NCBI GenBank assembly: GCA_026967495.1
Contig: CP114060.1
Location: 558,001-622,000, forward strand
DNA: 64,000 bases
Reading direction: 5' to 3'
DNA from: Rouxiella badensis
Lineage (GTDB): Bacteria; Pseudomonadota; Gammaproteobacteria; Enterobacterales; Enterobacteriaceae
Each line of letters begins with the position of its first letter. Position 1 is the first letter of the stretch. Shown one piece after another: positions 1 through 9,088 of this stretch. The notes below the pieces were generated by a model. It was not told the DNA's origin. It was given only the letters and a program-made list of their open reading frames with translations, and ran no database searches. A program made the translations under genes and the position numbers.

Positions 1-175
1 CCGGCATGTTATAGCCTTTCGGATTCTCAAAAAGCAGCGCCGGTCCGCCCGCACGCAGCGTACGGTCAGCGATTTCAGTCATTTCGAGGTAAGTATCAAC
101 GGGCTGGCTGATGCGTTTGAGGTCACCCTTCTTTTCAAGCAAAGACAGGAAGTCACGCAGGTCACGATATTTCAT
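1..175 (-). CDS. ubiD: UbiD, 3-octaprenyl-4-hydroxybenzoate carboxy-lyase (N-terminal fragment)
   Basis: Only the first 58 codons are present; the gene runs off the left edge. The protein begins MKYRDLRDFLSLLEKKGDLK and continues to an ALLFENPKGYNMP segment, the conserved start of UbiD. UbiD is the prenylated-FMN-dependent decarboxylase that removes the ring carboxylate in ubiquinone synthesis. The ATG at 175-173 is preceded by no other plausible start. It lies close to the ubiE-ubiJ-ubiB cluster and next to rfaH/tatD, as in E. coli. Identification is by similarity recalled from E. coli UbiD; the catalytic part is not visible. Confidence 0.9.
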   Translation of the reverse strand, partial: MKYRDLRDFLSLLEKKGDLKRISQPVDTYLEMTEIADRTLRAGGPALLFENPKGYNMP

Positions 176-320
176 ACGAGGCACGTCATTAATGTTTTAT
201 CACCAAATTTAGAGGGCAGTATAAAGCCTGTCGGCCGCCGTGGCTGCTTTTTTCAATTTTAATGGACCAAAACTGAACGACCAGCAGGATTATTTCAGGC
301 CCGTAAGGCTGACTAATCTA

Positions 321-1046
321 TTAAACACAGGTAAAGGGAACAAGGCCAGAAAGTGCTCGCGTGTCCCGATATTCCTGCGTTTCCTGTCCATGGCGGAAGA
401 CCTTGAAGCCCTCGCCTTTAGCGCTGTAATAGCTCAGCTCATTGCCTGAAACATGCAGCATGCTGCCTTCGCGCAGGGCAACAACCGACTCGGTCGGGTT
501 CACCGCACAGAACTCGGCGAGGCGCTCATCTCGCGTTTCACCCATGTGACCGCTGATGTGAGCGTCAATGTAATGAGGATTGATCTGCACCGGGAACAGG
601 CTCAACGCAGGCAGGACAACGGAAGAACGTACCGGCATGTCGTTGGTGGTACGGATACTTGGCGTGGCGACATTGCAGCCCGCGCTCCAACCGAGATAAG
701 GCACTTCGCGTTCACGCACCGCGCGCTGAATCGGCACAATCAGACCTTTCTCGTGCAGCATCTGGTTCAAAAACCAGGTATTGCCCCCACTGACCAGAAT
801 ACACTGCGCCTGTTCGATAGCCTCAGACGGCACGGCAGAATGATGGATGCTCTCTACCTTGATGCCCAACGACTGCTCGAGGTCGCGAGCACGTTCATCG
901 TAGTCGCCGCGAATAATGGCGTAAGGAATAAACACCGCAGAAGTGATGTTGCGAGCCTCAAACATCGCCTTGATCTGCTGGTGCGCATAGCCGAGAAGCT
1001 GGCTATCGCCCGAAAGTTTGCCGTTGCTGAGTAGGAACAACTCCAT
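321..1046 (-). CDS. pepE: PepE, alpha-aspartyl dipeptidase (dipeptidase E)
   Basis: The 241-residue protein matches the S51 family of serine peptidases, which cleave Asp-X dipeptides in the cytoplasm. The nucleophile is Ser121 in the GWSAGCN elbow, and Asp136 and His158 (in NPHYID) fall where the remaining triad members are expected. The early LLSNG motif is also typical. Length is close to the Salmonella enzyme (229 residues) with a slightly longer C-terminus. It is a lone gene between ubiD and the divergent rfaH, so it is probably transcribed from its own promoter in the 127-base gap upstream. A long reading frame on the opposite strand is a shadow. Confidence 0.93.
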   Translation of the reverse strand: MELFLLSNGKLSGDSQLLGYAHQQIKAMFEARNITSAVFIPYAIIRGDYDERARDLEQSLGIKVESIHHSAVPSEAIEQAQCILVSGGNTWFLNQMLHEKGLIVPIQRAVREREVPYLGWSAGCNVATPSIRTTNDMPVRSSVVLPALSLFPVQINPHYIDAHISGHMGETRDERLAEFCAVNPTESVVALREGSMLHVSGNELSYYSAKGEGFKVFRHGQETQEYRDTRALSGLVPFTCV

Positions 1047-1173
1047 GACTTTTCTCCGAAGATGGTTATCTTGTTGAATGTTATCATTACTACCAATGGG
1101 GGCCGCACGCGCGGCTATTTATCCCTTAAAGCTTTTGTTATTCTCAACGTGTTCGTCACGAGGAAAATGAAAA

Positions 1174-1662
1174 ATGGAAAGCTGGTACTTACTGTATTGC
1201 AAACGAGGTCAACATCTTCGTGCCCAGGAACATCTTGAGCGTCAACACGTTCAATGTCTGGTTCCCACGATCAAGTTGGAAAAAATGGTGCGCGGTCGCC
1301 GAACGATGGCGGATGAACCTCTATTTCCGAATTATATGTTTATCGCATTTGATCCTGAAAAAATCCATACCACGACCATTAGTGCGACCCGCGGTGTTAG
1401 CCATTTTGTCCGTTTTGGAAATCAGCTTGCCACGGTCCACCCTAAGGTTATTGAACAACTGATCAATGAACCTCCGTCCGACGTTAGGGATCCCGAGACG
1501 CCGCACGAAGGCGATACTGTTCTTATCATCGACGGAGCATTCGAAGGCCTGCAGGCTATCTATACCGAACCTGATGGCGAAAGGCGTTCTCACCTGCTGT
1601 TAAACCTGCTAAATAAACAGGTGAGACAAAGCATCAGCAATACTGAATTTCAGAAAATCTGA
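1174..1662 (+). CDS. rfaH: RfaH, operon-specific transcription antiterminator
   Basis: A 162-residue NusG paralogue of the same length as E. coli RfaH. It joins RNA polymerase paused at ops elements and suppresses termination in long operons for LPS, capsule and similar surface structures. The N-terminal NGN domain (about residues 1-100) begins ESWYLLYCKRGQ, and the C-terminal domain (about 110-162) ends with SISNTEFQKI, the segment that refolds between alpha-hairpin and beta-barrel in RfaH. It is convergent with tatD, 30 bases apart. No ops element was looked for outside this gene. Confidence 0.96.
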   Translation: MESWYLLYCKRGQHLRAQEHLERQHVQCLVPTIKLEKMVRGRRTMADEPLFPNYMFIAFDPEKIHTTTISATRGVSHFVRFGNQLATVHPKVIEQLINEPPSDVRDPETPHEGDTVLIIDGAFEGLQAIYTEPDGERRSHLLLNLLNKQVRQSISNTEFQKI

Positions 1663-1692
1663 CACATCCCGCTCTTCTGCCTCAGCTACGGC

Positions 1693-2478
1693 TTAAATTT
1701 TAAATAGCCGACGCGCGTTGTCGTCGGTTATTTGCGCAAGCCATACCGGGTCCTCATCTTTAGCGCGCCACAGCGCCACCTGCCTGACAATGTGCGGCAG
1801 GAAGCAGGGTTCATTACGGCGATTCTTCGGCTTGTTTTCCAAATCACGCGGCAATAAGTACGGCGCATCTGTCTCCAGAAGCAGGCGATCGACTGGGATC
1901 AGCGGTAGCATCTCGCGTAGCTCCAGCCCGCGTCTCTCGTCACATACCCAACCGGTTATACCGATCGACAAGCCCAACGATAAATAGTGTTCAAGCTCTT
2001 GCTGGCTGCCGGTAAAACAGTGCACTACGGCACCCGGTAACTTTGGCAGCCAGGGCGTGAGCAGCTCGGCAAAACGCGGATGTGCATCACGGCAGTGGAG
2101 GAACACCGGCAGCGACAGCTCGGCGGCCAAGGCAAGCTGTGCCGTAAAGGCGCGTTCCTGATCGGCAGGCGTTGAGAAGTTGCGGTTAAAGTCTAAACCG
2201 CATTCGCCAATGGCGACCACGTTGGCTTCGGCGGCTAAAGCGCGGATTGCCTGCTCAACGCGGCTGTCCCACTGACTCGCCTGATGAGGATGCACGCCCG
2301 CCGTTGACCAGCAATAATCGGGGTATTGCGCCGCCAACGTCTGTGCCTGCTGGCTTTCTTCGAGCGAGGTGCCGGTAATCAGCATGCCGCTCAGCCCCGC
2401 CTCTTTGGCGCGCGCCACAACCTCTGCACGGTCTTTATCAAATTGATTACTGGTTAAATTCAGGCCAATTTCAAACAT
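1693..2478 (-). CDS. tatD: TatD, metal-dependent 3'-5' DNase
   Basis: A 261-residue TIM-barrel hydrolase. I start it at MFEIGLNLTSNQF, which aligns with E. coli TatD; an upstream in-frame extension would run into a terminator hairpin. Metal-ligand and active-site segments are visible: GVHPH, GECGLDFNRNFS, HCRDAH, HCFTG and ETDAPYLLPRD. Despite its name it is a magnesium-dependent nuclease linked to DNA repair and not a translocase part. It follows tatC with only 57 bases between, but a terminator lies in that gap, so its expression is probably lower than that of tatABC. Confidence 0.95.
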   Translation of the reverse strand: MFEIGLNLTSNQFDKDRAEVVARAKEAGLSGMLITGTSLEESQQAQTLAAQYPDYCWSTAGVHPHQASQWDSRVEQAIRALAAEANVVAIGECGLDFNRNFSTPADQERAFTAQLALAAELSLPVFLHCRDAHPRFAELLTPWLPKLPGAVVHCFTGSQQELEHYLSLGLSIGITGWVCDERRGLELREMLPLIPVDRLLLETDAPYLLPRDLENKPKNRRNEPCFLPHIVRQVALWRAKDEDPVWLAQITDDNARRLFKI

Positions 2479-2486
2479 ACTGTCTC

Positions 2487-2516
2487 TCAAAAAGAAACCG
2501 CCCATCGGGGCGGTTT
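2487..2516 (-). terminator. Intrinsic terminator or attenuator between tatC and tatD
   Basis: On the minus strand AAACCGCCC (2516-2508) pairs with GGGCGGTTT (2503-2495) around a four-base loop and is followed by CTTTTTGAG. This is a strong rho-independent terminator sited 17 bases before the tatD start codon. It would end most tatABC transcripts while allowing some read-through into tatD. Confidence 0.8.
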
Positions 2517-2535
2517 GTTAATCTTGTTTTATCGC

Positions 2536-3306
2536 TTAGGACGCATCAGATTCGCTGTCCACGTCTTCGTCCTGATTATCACGACGACCTTTCCCCACAT
2601 AGTAGCGGGCAAAGAACACGCCAATCTCAAACAGGCAATACATCGGTATCGCCAGCAGAGTTTGCGAGAAGACGTCTGGTGGCGTCAGCAGCATAGCGAC
2701 CACGAAGGCACCAACCAGCACATAAGGACGTTTTTTGCGTAAATCCTGAGGATTGGTTACGCCGGTCCAGCACAGCAAGATGATAGCGATAGGCACCTCG
2801 AAAGACACGCCGAAGGCCATAAAAATGGTCATCACGAAGTCGAGATACTTATTAATGTCCGTCGCAATCTCTACTCCAGCCGGTGCGGTTTTCGCAAAGA
2901 ATGCGAAAGCCAGCGGAAACACCAGGAAGTAGGCAAACGCCATGCCGAGATAAAACAGGAAGGAGCTTGAGATAAGCAGTGGCATCATCAAACGGCGTTC
3001 GTGCTTATAAAGCGCCGGTGCCACGAAACCCCACACCTGATAAAGGATGAAGGGAGCCGAGACAAACACCGAAACAATCATAGTCAGCTTGATAGGCGTA
3101 AAGAATGGCGATGCCACGTCCGTCGCAATCATACTGGCGCCTGATGGCATCACTTTGATCAATGGAGCAGAAACCAGGTCGTAAATATCATTGGCGAAGT
3201 AAACCAGCGCCAAAAACACCACAATCACGCAAATAATAGAATTCAGCAGACGCTTACGCAGTTCTATCAGATGGCTGATAAGCGGTTGTGTATCATCAAC
3301 AGCCAT
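2536..3306 (-). CDS. tatC: TatC, twin-arginine translocase receptor subunit
   Basis: A 256-residue inner-membrane protein with six predicted hydrophobic segments, the receptor that binds RR signal peptides together with TatB. Residues known to be important in E. coli TatC are at matching positions: Glu15 in SHLIELRKR, Phe94 in VWGFVAPALY and Glu103 in KHERR. The C-terminal tail is acidic (DEDVDSESDAS). The start lies two bases after the tatB stop, so the two are translationally coupled. It belongs to the tatABC operon. Confidence 0.97.
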   Translation of the reverse strand: MAVDDTQPLISHLIELRKRLLNSIICVIVVFLALVYFANDIYDLVSAPLIKVMPSGASMIATDVASPFFTPIKLTMIVSVFVSAPFILYQVWGFVAPALYKHERRLMMPLLISSSFLFYLGMAFAYFLVFPLAFAFFAKTAPAGVEIATDINKYLDFVMTIFMAFGVSFEVPIAIILLCWTGVTNPQDLRKKRPYVLVGAFVVAMLLTPPDVFSQTLLAIPMYCLFEIGVFFARYYVGKGRRDNQDEDVDSESDAS

Positions 3307-3308
3307 GT

Positions 3309-3785
3309 TTAGCGTTCACCCGTTGGTTGTGAAGAAGGAGCAGGTTTCGCCGCAGGAGATTCAGCAACGTGTGCCGCCGATGCAGGAGAGACGCCTTCAT
3401 CGAAGTGCGCCTCGGCATCTTTGAGCACGGGGTTATGAATCGTGTTTCCGTCTTTCGCGTCGGCAATTGCCTGGTCAGCCGGGCTGAGGTTCTCATGAAT
3501 TGAACGCTTCATCGAAGAAGCCGCCTCTTTCAAATCATCGATAGACGATTTGATTTCAGGCGACAAATTCTTTAATCCGGCCTCTTCTGCCTTCTTCAGG
3601 CTGTCCTGCAGTTCCTGCAGTTTCAGCTCCTGATTCAGTTCATTTTGCACCGATGCTGCCATCGATCGTAGTGTACGGATCCAGCCCGCAACAGTTCTTA
3701 CCGCTACAGGTAAACGCTCCGGCCCAAGCACGACCAGACCAATAACGAATACCAACAGCAGTTCACTAAACCCAATGTCGAACAC
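3309..3785 (-). CDS. tatB: TatB, twin-arginine translocase subunit
   Basis: 158 residues: one N-terminal transmembrane helix (FDIGFSELLLVFVIGLVVLG), the conserved GPERLPVAVRT hinge, an amphipathic helix and a long charged C-terminal region with an Ala/Pro-rich end (PASAAHVAESPAAKPAPSSQ). TatB forms the signal-peptide-binding complex with TatC. E. coli TatB is 171 residues, with the difference in the unconserved tail. It sits three bases downstream of tatA and two bases upstream of tatC. Confidence 0.96.
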   Translation of the reverse strand: MFDIGFSELLLVFVIGLVVLGPERLPVAVRTVAGWIRTLRSMAASVQNELNQELKLQELQDSLKKAEEAGLKNLSPEIKSSIDDLKEAASSMKRSIHENLSPADQAIADAKDGNTIHNPVLKDAEAHFDEGVSPASAAHVAESPAAKPAPSSQPTGER

Positions 3786-3788
3786 GGC

Positions 3789-4058
3789 TTATACCTGCTC
3801 TTTGTTTTGACTCTTAGTTTCTTCTGCTTTCGTTTCCGGCTTGCTGCTATTGATAGACTTGGCCGAAAAATCTGCATCAGACCCGTTTATTTCAGTGTCT
3901 TTGTGCGTCTTGGTCGTATCTTCGTCGTTCATGGCTTTCTTGAAGCCCTTGATCGATGCGCCAAGGTCGCTACCGAGGCCACGCAATTTCTTGGTACCGA
4001 ACAGCAGCACCACGATGACCGCGATGACCAGCCAGTGCGTTAGGCTAAATGCACCCAT
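3789..4058 (-). CDS. tatA: TatA, twin-arginine translocase pore-forming subunit
   Basis: 89 residues with one N-terminal membrane helix, the FGTKKLRGLGSDLG hinge and amphipathic helix, then a Lys/Glu/Ser-rich soluble tail. TatA oligomerises to let folded proteins cross the inner membrane. It is the first gene of tatABC(D). The 118-base gap to ubiB upstream contains a long hairpin, annotated separately. Length matches E. coli TatA. Confidence 0.96.
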   Translation of the reverse strand: MGAFSLTHWLVIAVIVVLLFGTKKLRGLGSDLGASIKGFKKAMNDEDTTKTHKDTEINGSDADFSAKSINSSKPETKAEETKSQNKEQV

Positions 4059-4078
4059 GGTATTTACCTCAATTTTTA

Positions 4079-4123
4079 AGCACTCGCCGTACCTGAGCCT
4101 TTGGCTCCCGGTCGTTGAGTGCT
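4079..4123 (-). other. Two-part hairpin between ubiB and tatA
   Basis: AGCACTC (4079-4085) pairs with GAGTGCT (4117-4123), and inside it GAGCC pairs with GGCTC around a TTT loop (4095-4107). On the minus strand it is followed by TTAAAAATTG, not a true T run. It could be a weak terminator of the ubiEJB transcript or part of the tatA leader; the sequence does not decide. Confidence 0.5.
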
Positions 4124-4176
4124 GGAATTAATGACTGCCGCAGAGGCGACGCATAACTTCATTTTTGTTTTATCGG

Positions 4177-5817
4177 CTACTCGGTCTGTCCGGTTCGTCT
4201 CCATCCGATAATCCATGAGACCAGCCCCGCAGCAATCAGCCATACAGGGTAAATCTCAACCTTGCCCAGCATTAATACCGTACCGCTGATGAGCAACGTT
4301 GCTCCAACGCCGAAAAGATAGCGCGATTGGCCCTGACGTTCATTCTGCGTTTGTAACTGATTAGTCAGTTTTTCAATATTGTGCTGCATAAGTTGATGCT
4401 GTTTAAGGCTGTCATATACCAGCTCGGGAAGCTCGGGAAGCTTCTCAATCCAGAATGGAGCACGTTCTTTAAACGCACGAACCATTGCCGGCAGGCCAAC
4501 CTGATCGCGGATCCAGCTTTCCAGGAAAGGTTTTGCCGTGGTCCAGAGATCGAGCTGTGGATAGAGTTGTCTTCCAAGGCCTTCAACGTAAAGCAGAGTT
4601 TTTTGCAGCAAGACCAGCTGCGGCTGCACCTGCATGTTGAAGCGTCTGGCGGTATTAAACAGGTTTAACAATACGTTACCGAAAGAAATTTCTGCTAGCG
4701 GCTTTTCGAAAATGGGTTCACATACGGTACGAATAGCAAACTCAAACTCTTCAACGTTTGTGTCACGAGGTACCCAGCCAGAATCGACATGCAGCTCGGC
4801 AACCTTACGGTAGTCACGGTTGAAGAATGCAATAAAGTTCTCGGCCAGATAACGCTTATCGTCTTTGTTAAGCGATCCAACTATGCCGCAATCTATAGCT
4901 ATGTAGCAAGGATCTTCAGGCGTTTCATAGCTAACAAAAATGTTACCCGGATGCATGTCGGCGTGAAAGAAGCTGTCACGAAATACCTGGGTGAAAAATA
5001 CCTGAACGCCGCGTTCGGCCAACACTTTCATGTTGGTGCCCTGCTTTTCCAACGCAGCCACGTCGGAAATCGGGATACCGTAGATGCGTTCCATTACCAG
5101 CAGCCGTTCACGGCAGTAATCCGAGTACACTTCAGGAACATACAGAATTGGGCTGTTTTCAAAGTTGCGACGTAGTTGAATAGAGTTAGCTGCTTCTCGC
5201 AGCAGGTTCAGCTCATCCAGCAGCGTCTTTTCGTACTCTCTAACCACTTCACGCGGTCGCAGACGACGACCGTCTGGCAACAGCTTCGATACCCAGCCTG
5301 CAAGACGCGACATCAGACGCGTATCGGCCTTGATAATCGGCATGATGTCAGGGCGGATAACCTTGAGGACCACTTTTTTGCCGTTCTCTTTGAGAACTGC
5401 CGTATGAACCTGCGCAATAGAGGCCGAGGCCAGCGCATTCTGGTCAAAATCGTCAAACCAGGTTTCGATAGGCCCACCCAGCGCCAGCTCAATATGTTTA
5501 CGAGCCAGTGCGCCGTCGAACGGAGCGACGTGGTCCTGCAGCAGAGCAAGCTGATCGGCTACGTCAGGCGGGAAAAGATCGCGGCGCGTCGAGAGCATTT
5601 GGCCGAATTTGATCCAGACCGGGCCAAGTTCTTCGAGAGCCAGACGCAGACGCGAACCAAGCTGTTTATCTTTGTGACGAAAAGGGATCCAGAAGAACAG
5701 ATAACGCCCCAGTCTCAGGGGCAGTGTCAGTTTAATCTTGGGGATCAGTTCATCGAGGCCATAAGTGAGAAATACCCGAATAATCAGATACAGGCGACGC
5801 ATTTCACCTGGAGTCAT
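4177..5817 (-). CDS. ubiB: UbiB, atypical kinase-like ATPase of ubiquinone biosynthesis
   Basis: A 546-residue ADCK/UbiB family protein. The family signature KxGQ is seen in VWIKFGQMLSTRRD, the Ala-rich nucleotide loop in ALASASIAQVH, and the metal-binding aspartate in DCGIVG. Two hydrophobic helices near the C-terminus (YLFGVGATLLISGTVLML and IYPVWLIAAGLVSWIIG) anchor it to the inner membrane. It is thought to help extract or handle hydrophobic ubiquinone intermediates. The ATG at 5817 overlaps the ubiJ stop by one base (TGATG), so I prefer it over a TTG one codon earlier. Confidence 0.95.
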   Translation of the reverse strand: MTPGEMRRLYLIIRVFLTYGLDELIPKIKLTLPLRLGRYLFFWIPFRHKDKQLGSRLRLALEELGPVWIKFGQMLSTRRDLFPPDVADQLALLQDHVAPFDGALARKHIELALGGPIETWFDDFDQNALASASIAQVHTAVLKENGKKVVLKVIRPDIMPIIKADTRLMSRLAGWVSKLLPDGRRLRPREVVREYEKTLLDELNLLREAANSIQLRRNFENSPILYVPEVYSDYCRERLLVMERIYGIPISDVAALEKQGTNMKVLAERGVQVFFTQVFRDSFFHADMHPGNIFVSYETPEDPCYIAIDCGIVGSLNKDDKRYLAENFIAFFNRDYRKVAELHVDSGWVPRDTNVEEFEFAIRTVCEPIFEKPLAEISFGNVLLNLFNTARRFNMQVQPQLVLLQKTLLYVEGLGRQLYPQLDLWTTAKPFLESWIRDQVGLPAMVRAFKERAPFWIEKLPELPELVYDSLKQHQLMQHNIEKLTNQLQTQNERQGQSRYLFGVGATLLISGTVLMLGKVEIYPVWLIAAGLVSWIIGWRRTGQTE

Positions 5818-6437
5818 CAATTCCCTCCCAGTAGTTTGTTAATGCGGGCTTCCAGCGCAAGGGCCTGACGTTCAACGGCAGAAACTTCATCGTTAAACCA
5901 GGCAGCTTCTAGTGCGCCCGGCGCAAGCTTCCACTCTTCAGTGAGTGCCTGAGCTATCTGTCCCTGATGCTTTTTAACGCCAGACGTCAGAAAGCGGAAG
6001 CCTCCCGCTATCGCCTGGCTAATGCCCTGCGCGGCGATGTCGCCGATGTAAGGTGCCAGCAATTCAGCGGGTTCCCACTCGGACATGTCCATCAGAGCCG
6101 AGAATTGCTGCACCACCTGAATGTCGCCTTCGACGTTTAAGTCGCCGCTGCGAATCAGAGGAGCCAGCTGCTGCCGGTCACGCAATTTACGCAGCACGGA
6201 CAGGCGTGAGATGACGGTACAGTCTGCCTCACCATCCCATTGGCCTACCACGTCAATTTTTTGCTCACTGAAGATTAGCGTCAGCGGTGAACTCAGTTCC
6301 TGCAGTTCGATACGTAAGACCTTGCCAGCCAGACGAAGCCTCGCGGCCTTCATACTGCGATCCTTAAACAACAATTGATTAAGGGCGGTCTCGATGGCAG
6401 CAGTTAATAACGGAGTCAACAACATCGGCATTTCCAT
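5817..6437 (-). CDS. ubiJ: UbiJ, lipid-binding ubiquinone biosynthesis accessory factor
   Basis: About 206 residues with an N-terminal SCP2-like domain and a C-terminal coiled region (VERQALALEARINKLLGGN). It matches E. coli UbiJ (201 residues) through LRDRQQLAPLIRSGDLNVEGD and AELLAPYIGDIAAQGIS. It works with UbiK in the soluble Ubi complex. Three ATGs are close together at 6437, 6431 and 6425. I chose the first because it begins two bases after the ubiE stop; the last best fits the E. coli N-terminus. In E. coli a small RNA (EsrE) is encoded within the 3' half of this gene; I did not test for it here. Confidence 0.88.
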   Translation of the reverse strand: MEMPMLLTPLLTAAIETALNQLLFKDRSMKAARLRLAGKVLRIELQELSSPLTLIFSEQKIDVVGQWDGEADCTVISRLSVLRKLRDRQQLAPLIRSGDLNVEGDIQVVQQFSALMDMSEWEPAELLAPYIGDIAAQGISQAIAGGFRFLTSGVKKHQGQIAQALTEEWKLAPGALEAAWFNDEVSAVERQALALEARINKLLGGN

Positions 6438-6438
6438 A

Positions 6439-7212
6439 TCAGAACTTGAAACCTCGGTGCAGCGCAACGATGCCGCCGGTAAGGTTGTTATAAGTCACGT
6501 TCTCAAAGCCCGCGTCAGACATCATGTCTTTGAGGGTTTCCTGATCCGGATGCATACGGATAGATTCTGCCAGGTAGCGATAGCTCTCTGCGTCTTGCGC
6601 AACCAGCTCGCCGATTCTTGGCAAAATGTGGAATGAATAGGTGTCATAAGCCTTGCTCAGTGGAGCAAGAAGAGGCTTGGAGAATTCCAGCACCAGCAAA
6701 CGACCGCCCGGCTTCAGCACGCGGAACATCGAGCGCAGCGCTTTCTCTTTTTCGGTCACGTTACGCAGGCCAAAGGAGATGGTAATGCAGTCGAAGTAAT
6801 TGTCTGGGAAAGGCAGCGCTTCAGCGTTTGCCTGAACGTAGCTGACGTTGCCCACGATGCCGTTATTGCGCAGCTTCTCGCGGCCCATTTTCAGCATGGA
6901 ATCGTTGATGTCTGCCAGCACGACTTCGCCCTGCTCGCCAACCAGACGGGAGAATTTGGCCGTCAGGTCACCGGTGCCGCCCGCCAGGTCCAAAACGCGC
7001 TGGCCGCGACGCACACCGCTACAGTCGATAGCATAACGCTTCCAGATACGATGAATACCGAATGACATCAGGTCATTCATCAGGTCATATTTCGCGGCCA
7101 CAGAGTGAAAGACTTCAGCGACCATCTCTGCTTTGTTGTTTTTGGCTACGGTACGAAATCCAAAGTGTGTAGTTTCTGGAGAATCTACATTTTCCTGCGT
7201 CTGCTTTTCCAT
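6439..7212 (-). CDS. ubiE: UbiE, ubiquinone/menaquinone C-methyltransferase
   Basis: A 257-residue SAM-dependent methyltransferase of both ubiquinone and menaquinone synthesis. Motif I is VLDLAGGTGDLT, followed by ADINDSMLKMG, and the two UbiE family signatures YDLMNDLMSFGIHRIWKR and SFGLRNVTEKEKALRSM-type segments are present. Length is close to E. coli (251), with a few extra N-terminal residues. It leads the ubiE-ubiJ-ubiB operon, with ubiJ beginning immediately downstream. Confidence 0.96.
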   Translation of the reverse strand: MEKQTQENVDSPETTHFGFRTVAKNNKAEMVAEVFHSVAAKYDLMNDLMSFGIHRIWKRYAIDCSGVRRGQRVLDLAGGTGDLTAKFSRLVGEQGEVVLADINDSMLKMGREKLRNNGIVGNVSYVQANAEALPFPDNYFDCITISFGLRNVTEKEKALRSMFRVLKPGGRLLVLEFSKPLLAPLSKAYDTYSFHILPRIGELVAQDAESYRYLAESIRMHPDQETLKDMMSDAGFENVTYNNLTGGIVALHRGFKF

Positions 7213-7349
7213 GTTTCTGCCTGCTTATTCAGTATATCGCCTGGGGAAAGTGTATCAGAACCCCGGGGAAAGCCCCATCACCGATGCGTTTAGCGCCGCA
7301 CGCGGTGTTCAAGGCACGGAATTATTGTTCACTCTATGAGCAAAACAAA

Positions 7350-8943
7350 TCAAAAATGTTTTGAGGACGCGGCCATCGCGTCGAGCGGCCGATGCGCATC
7401 GTCATCCGGCGGTGCGGTTTCGGTCGAAAGAGGCGAATTGTCTTCACCATCACGCGCGTCGTCCAGTTCTTCCAGAGAGGCCTGATATTGCGGGTCGTCT
7501 TCCGCGCTGGCCTGCTCGGCAAGCGAGGGACTGATAGGCCGTTTAACTTCGACACCTAAGGCCCTGAAGCCCTCAACCTGGCCGATAAGATTACCACGGC
7601 CTTGGGAAAGTTTGTTCATTGCGAGACGATAACTTGTCTGCGCCTTATCGAGGCTTTGCCCCATCGACTGCATGTCGTCAACGAAAAGACGCAGCTTGTC
7701 GTAGAGGCGTGCGGCGCGGTCGGCAATGCGCTTGGCGTTCTGGCTCTGATGCTCGTAGCGCCAAAGATTGCTGATGGTTCGCAGCGCCACCAGCAGGGTC
7801 GTCGGGCTGACCAGCATGATATTGTGATTCAGTGCTTCACCGATCAGTTCCGGCTCGCGGTCGATAGCCACCAAAAAGGCCGGTTCGACGGGAATAAACA
7901 TCAGCACATAATCGAGGCTACGCAGGCCCGGCAACTGCTGATAGTCTTTGCGGCCTAACATACGAATGTGGCCGCGGATCGAAGCAATATGCTCGCCCAG
8001 CGCGGATTCACGTTCGGCGTCGTCGTCGCCGTTGAAATAGCGTTCGTAGGCCACCAGCGACATCTTGGCATCAATGACCACGTCTTTACTCTGCGGCAGG
8101 CGCACCACCACGTCGGGCTGCATTCTGTTGTTATTTTCAGTCTGCACGCTGACCTGCGTTTGGTATTCATAGCCTTCGCGCAGCCCCGAAGCCTCGAGCA
8201 CGCGACTCAGCACAACTTCACCCCAGTTGCCCTGCGTTTTGTTGTCGCCCTTCAACGCTTTAGTGAGGTTCAATGCCTCACGCGCCATCTGGGCGTTGAG
8301 CTGTTGCAGGCTGCGAATTTCATGGGTTAGCGTGTGACGCTCCCGCGCCTCCTGCCCAAAGCTGTCCTGCACCTGACGACGAAATCCGTCGAGCTGTTCG
8401 CGCAGCGGCAACAGCAGTTTGTCCAGGCTCTGCTTATTCTGCTCGTCGGCACGGCGTCCGGTCTGCTCGAAGATGCGGTTGGCGAGGTTTTCAAACTGGC
8501 TATTAAGACGCTGCTCACTGTTGATCAGCAGCCTTTGTTTCTCTTCGGCCGCCATGCGGGTTTCGTCGAGCCGGGTCGAGACTTCCCGCAGCTCGGCTTC
8601 CTGTGCGCTGTTTATTTCACGCTGAGTCCCGCAGTTCTTGATTAAGCTGTTCGCATTCACTTTGCCAATGCGTCAGAAGCTGAAGTTTTTCGCTGCTGGC
8701 GGCCTGCGCACTGTAAAGCTTGCGCAGTTCTATCTCGCCTTCGCGCTGCTGCTGTTTTGCCAGCGCAATTTCACGCTGCAGGGCATCTTTCTCGCTGGCC
8801 AGCTGCGTCTGTGACTGTTGCAGCAATCTGTAGCGCGTCTCGCTGTCGGCCTGCCGCTGCTGCTGACGTAAACTGGCAATCAACCAGCCCAGCAAAAGGC
8901 CGACCAAGGCCGCGCCTACCGCGTAAATAATGCTGATATCCAC
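7350..8943 (-). CDS. rmuC: RmuC family protein, reading frame interrupted by one indel
   Basis: RmuC limits recombination at inverted repeats and carries an endonuclease-like core. Codons from 8943 give a membrane anchor (ISIIYAVGAALVGLLLGWLI) and coiled coil ending HWQSECEQLNQELR. The frame then stops, while another frame resumes with REINSAQEAELREVSTRLDE and runs through GNWGEVVLSRVLEASGLREG and PDVVVRLPQSKDVVIDAKM to 7350. The two halves join without gap against E. coli RmuC if one base is removed at 8624-8630, where plus-strand GAGTCCC would become GAGCCC. I treat this as one gene with a sequencing-type error. It follows ubiE in E. coli as here. Confidence 0.9.
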
Positions 8944-9088
8944 GGTTTTTCCTCTGTCTGAGTCTCTTGCAGGTCAAAATAAATGCATACTGTATGGATG
9001 TCCAGATGCTTTTGATTCTTACGTCGGTGCTTTGGGAGATGCCTCCCAGGAAGAAGGCAAGAAAGACGTTCTTTCATAACGCTGGCGG

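Noticed and set aside
453..1034. Long plus-strand reading frame opposite pepE
   Set aside because: No recognisable domain, no ribosome site, and the opposite strand encodes a complete PepE with its catalytic residues.
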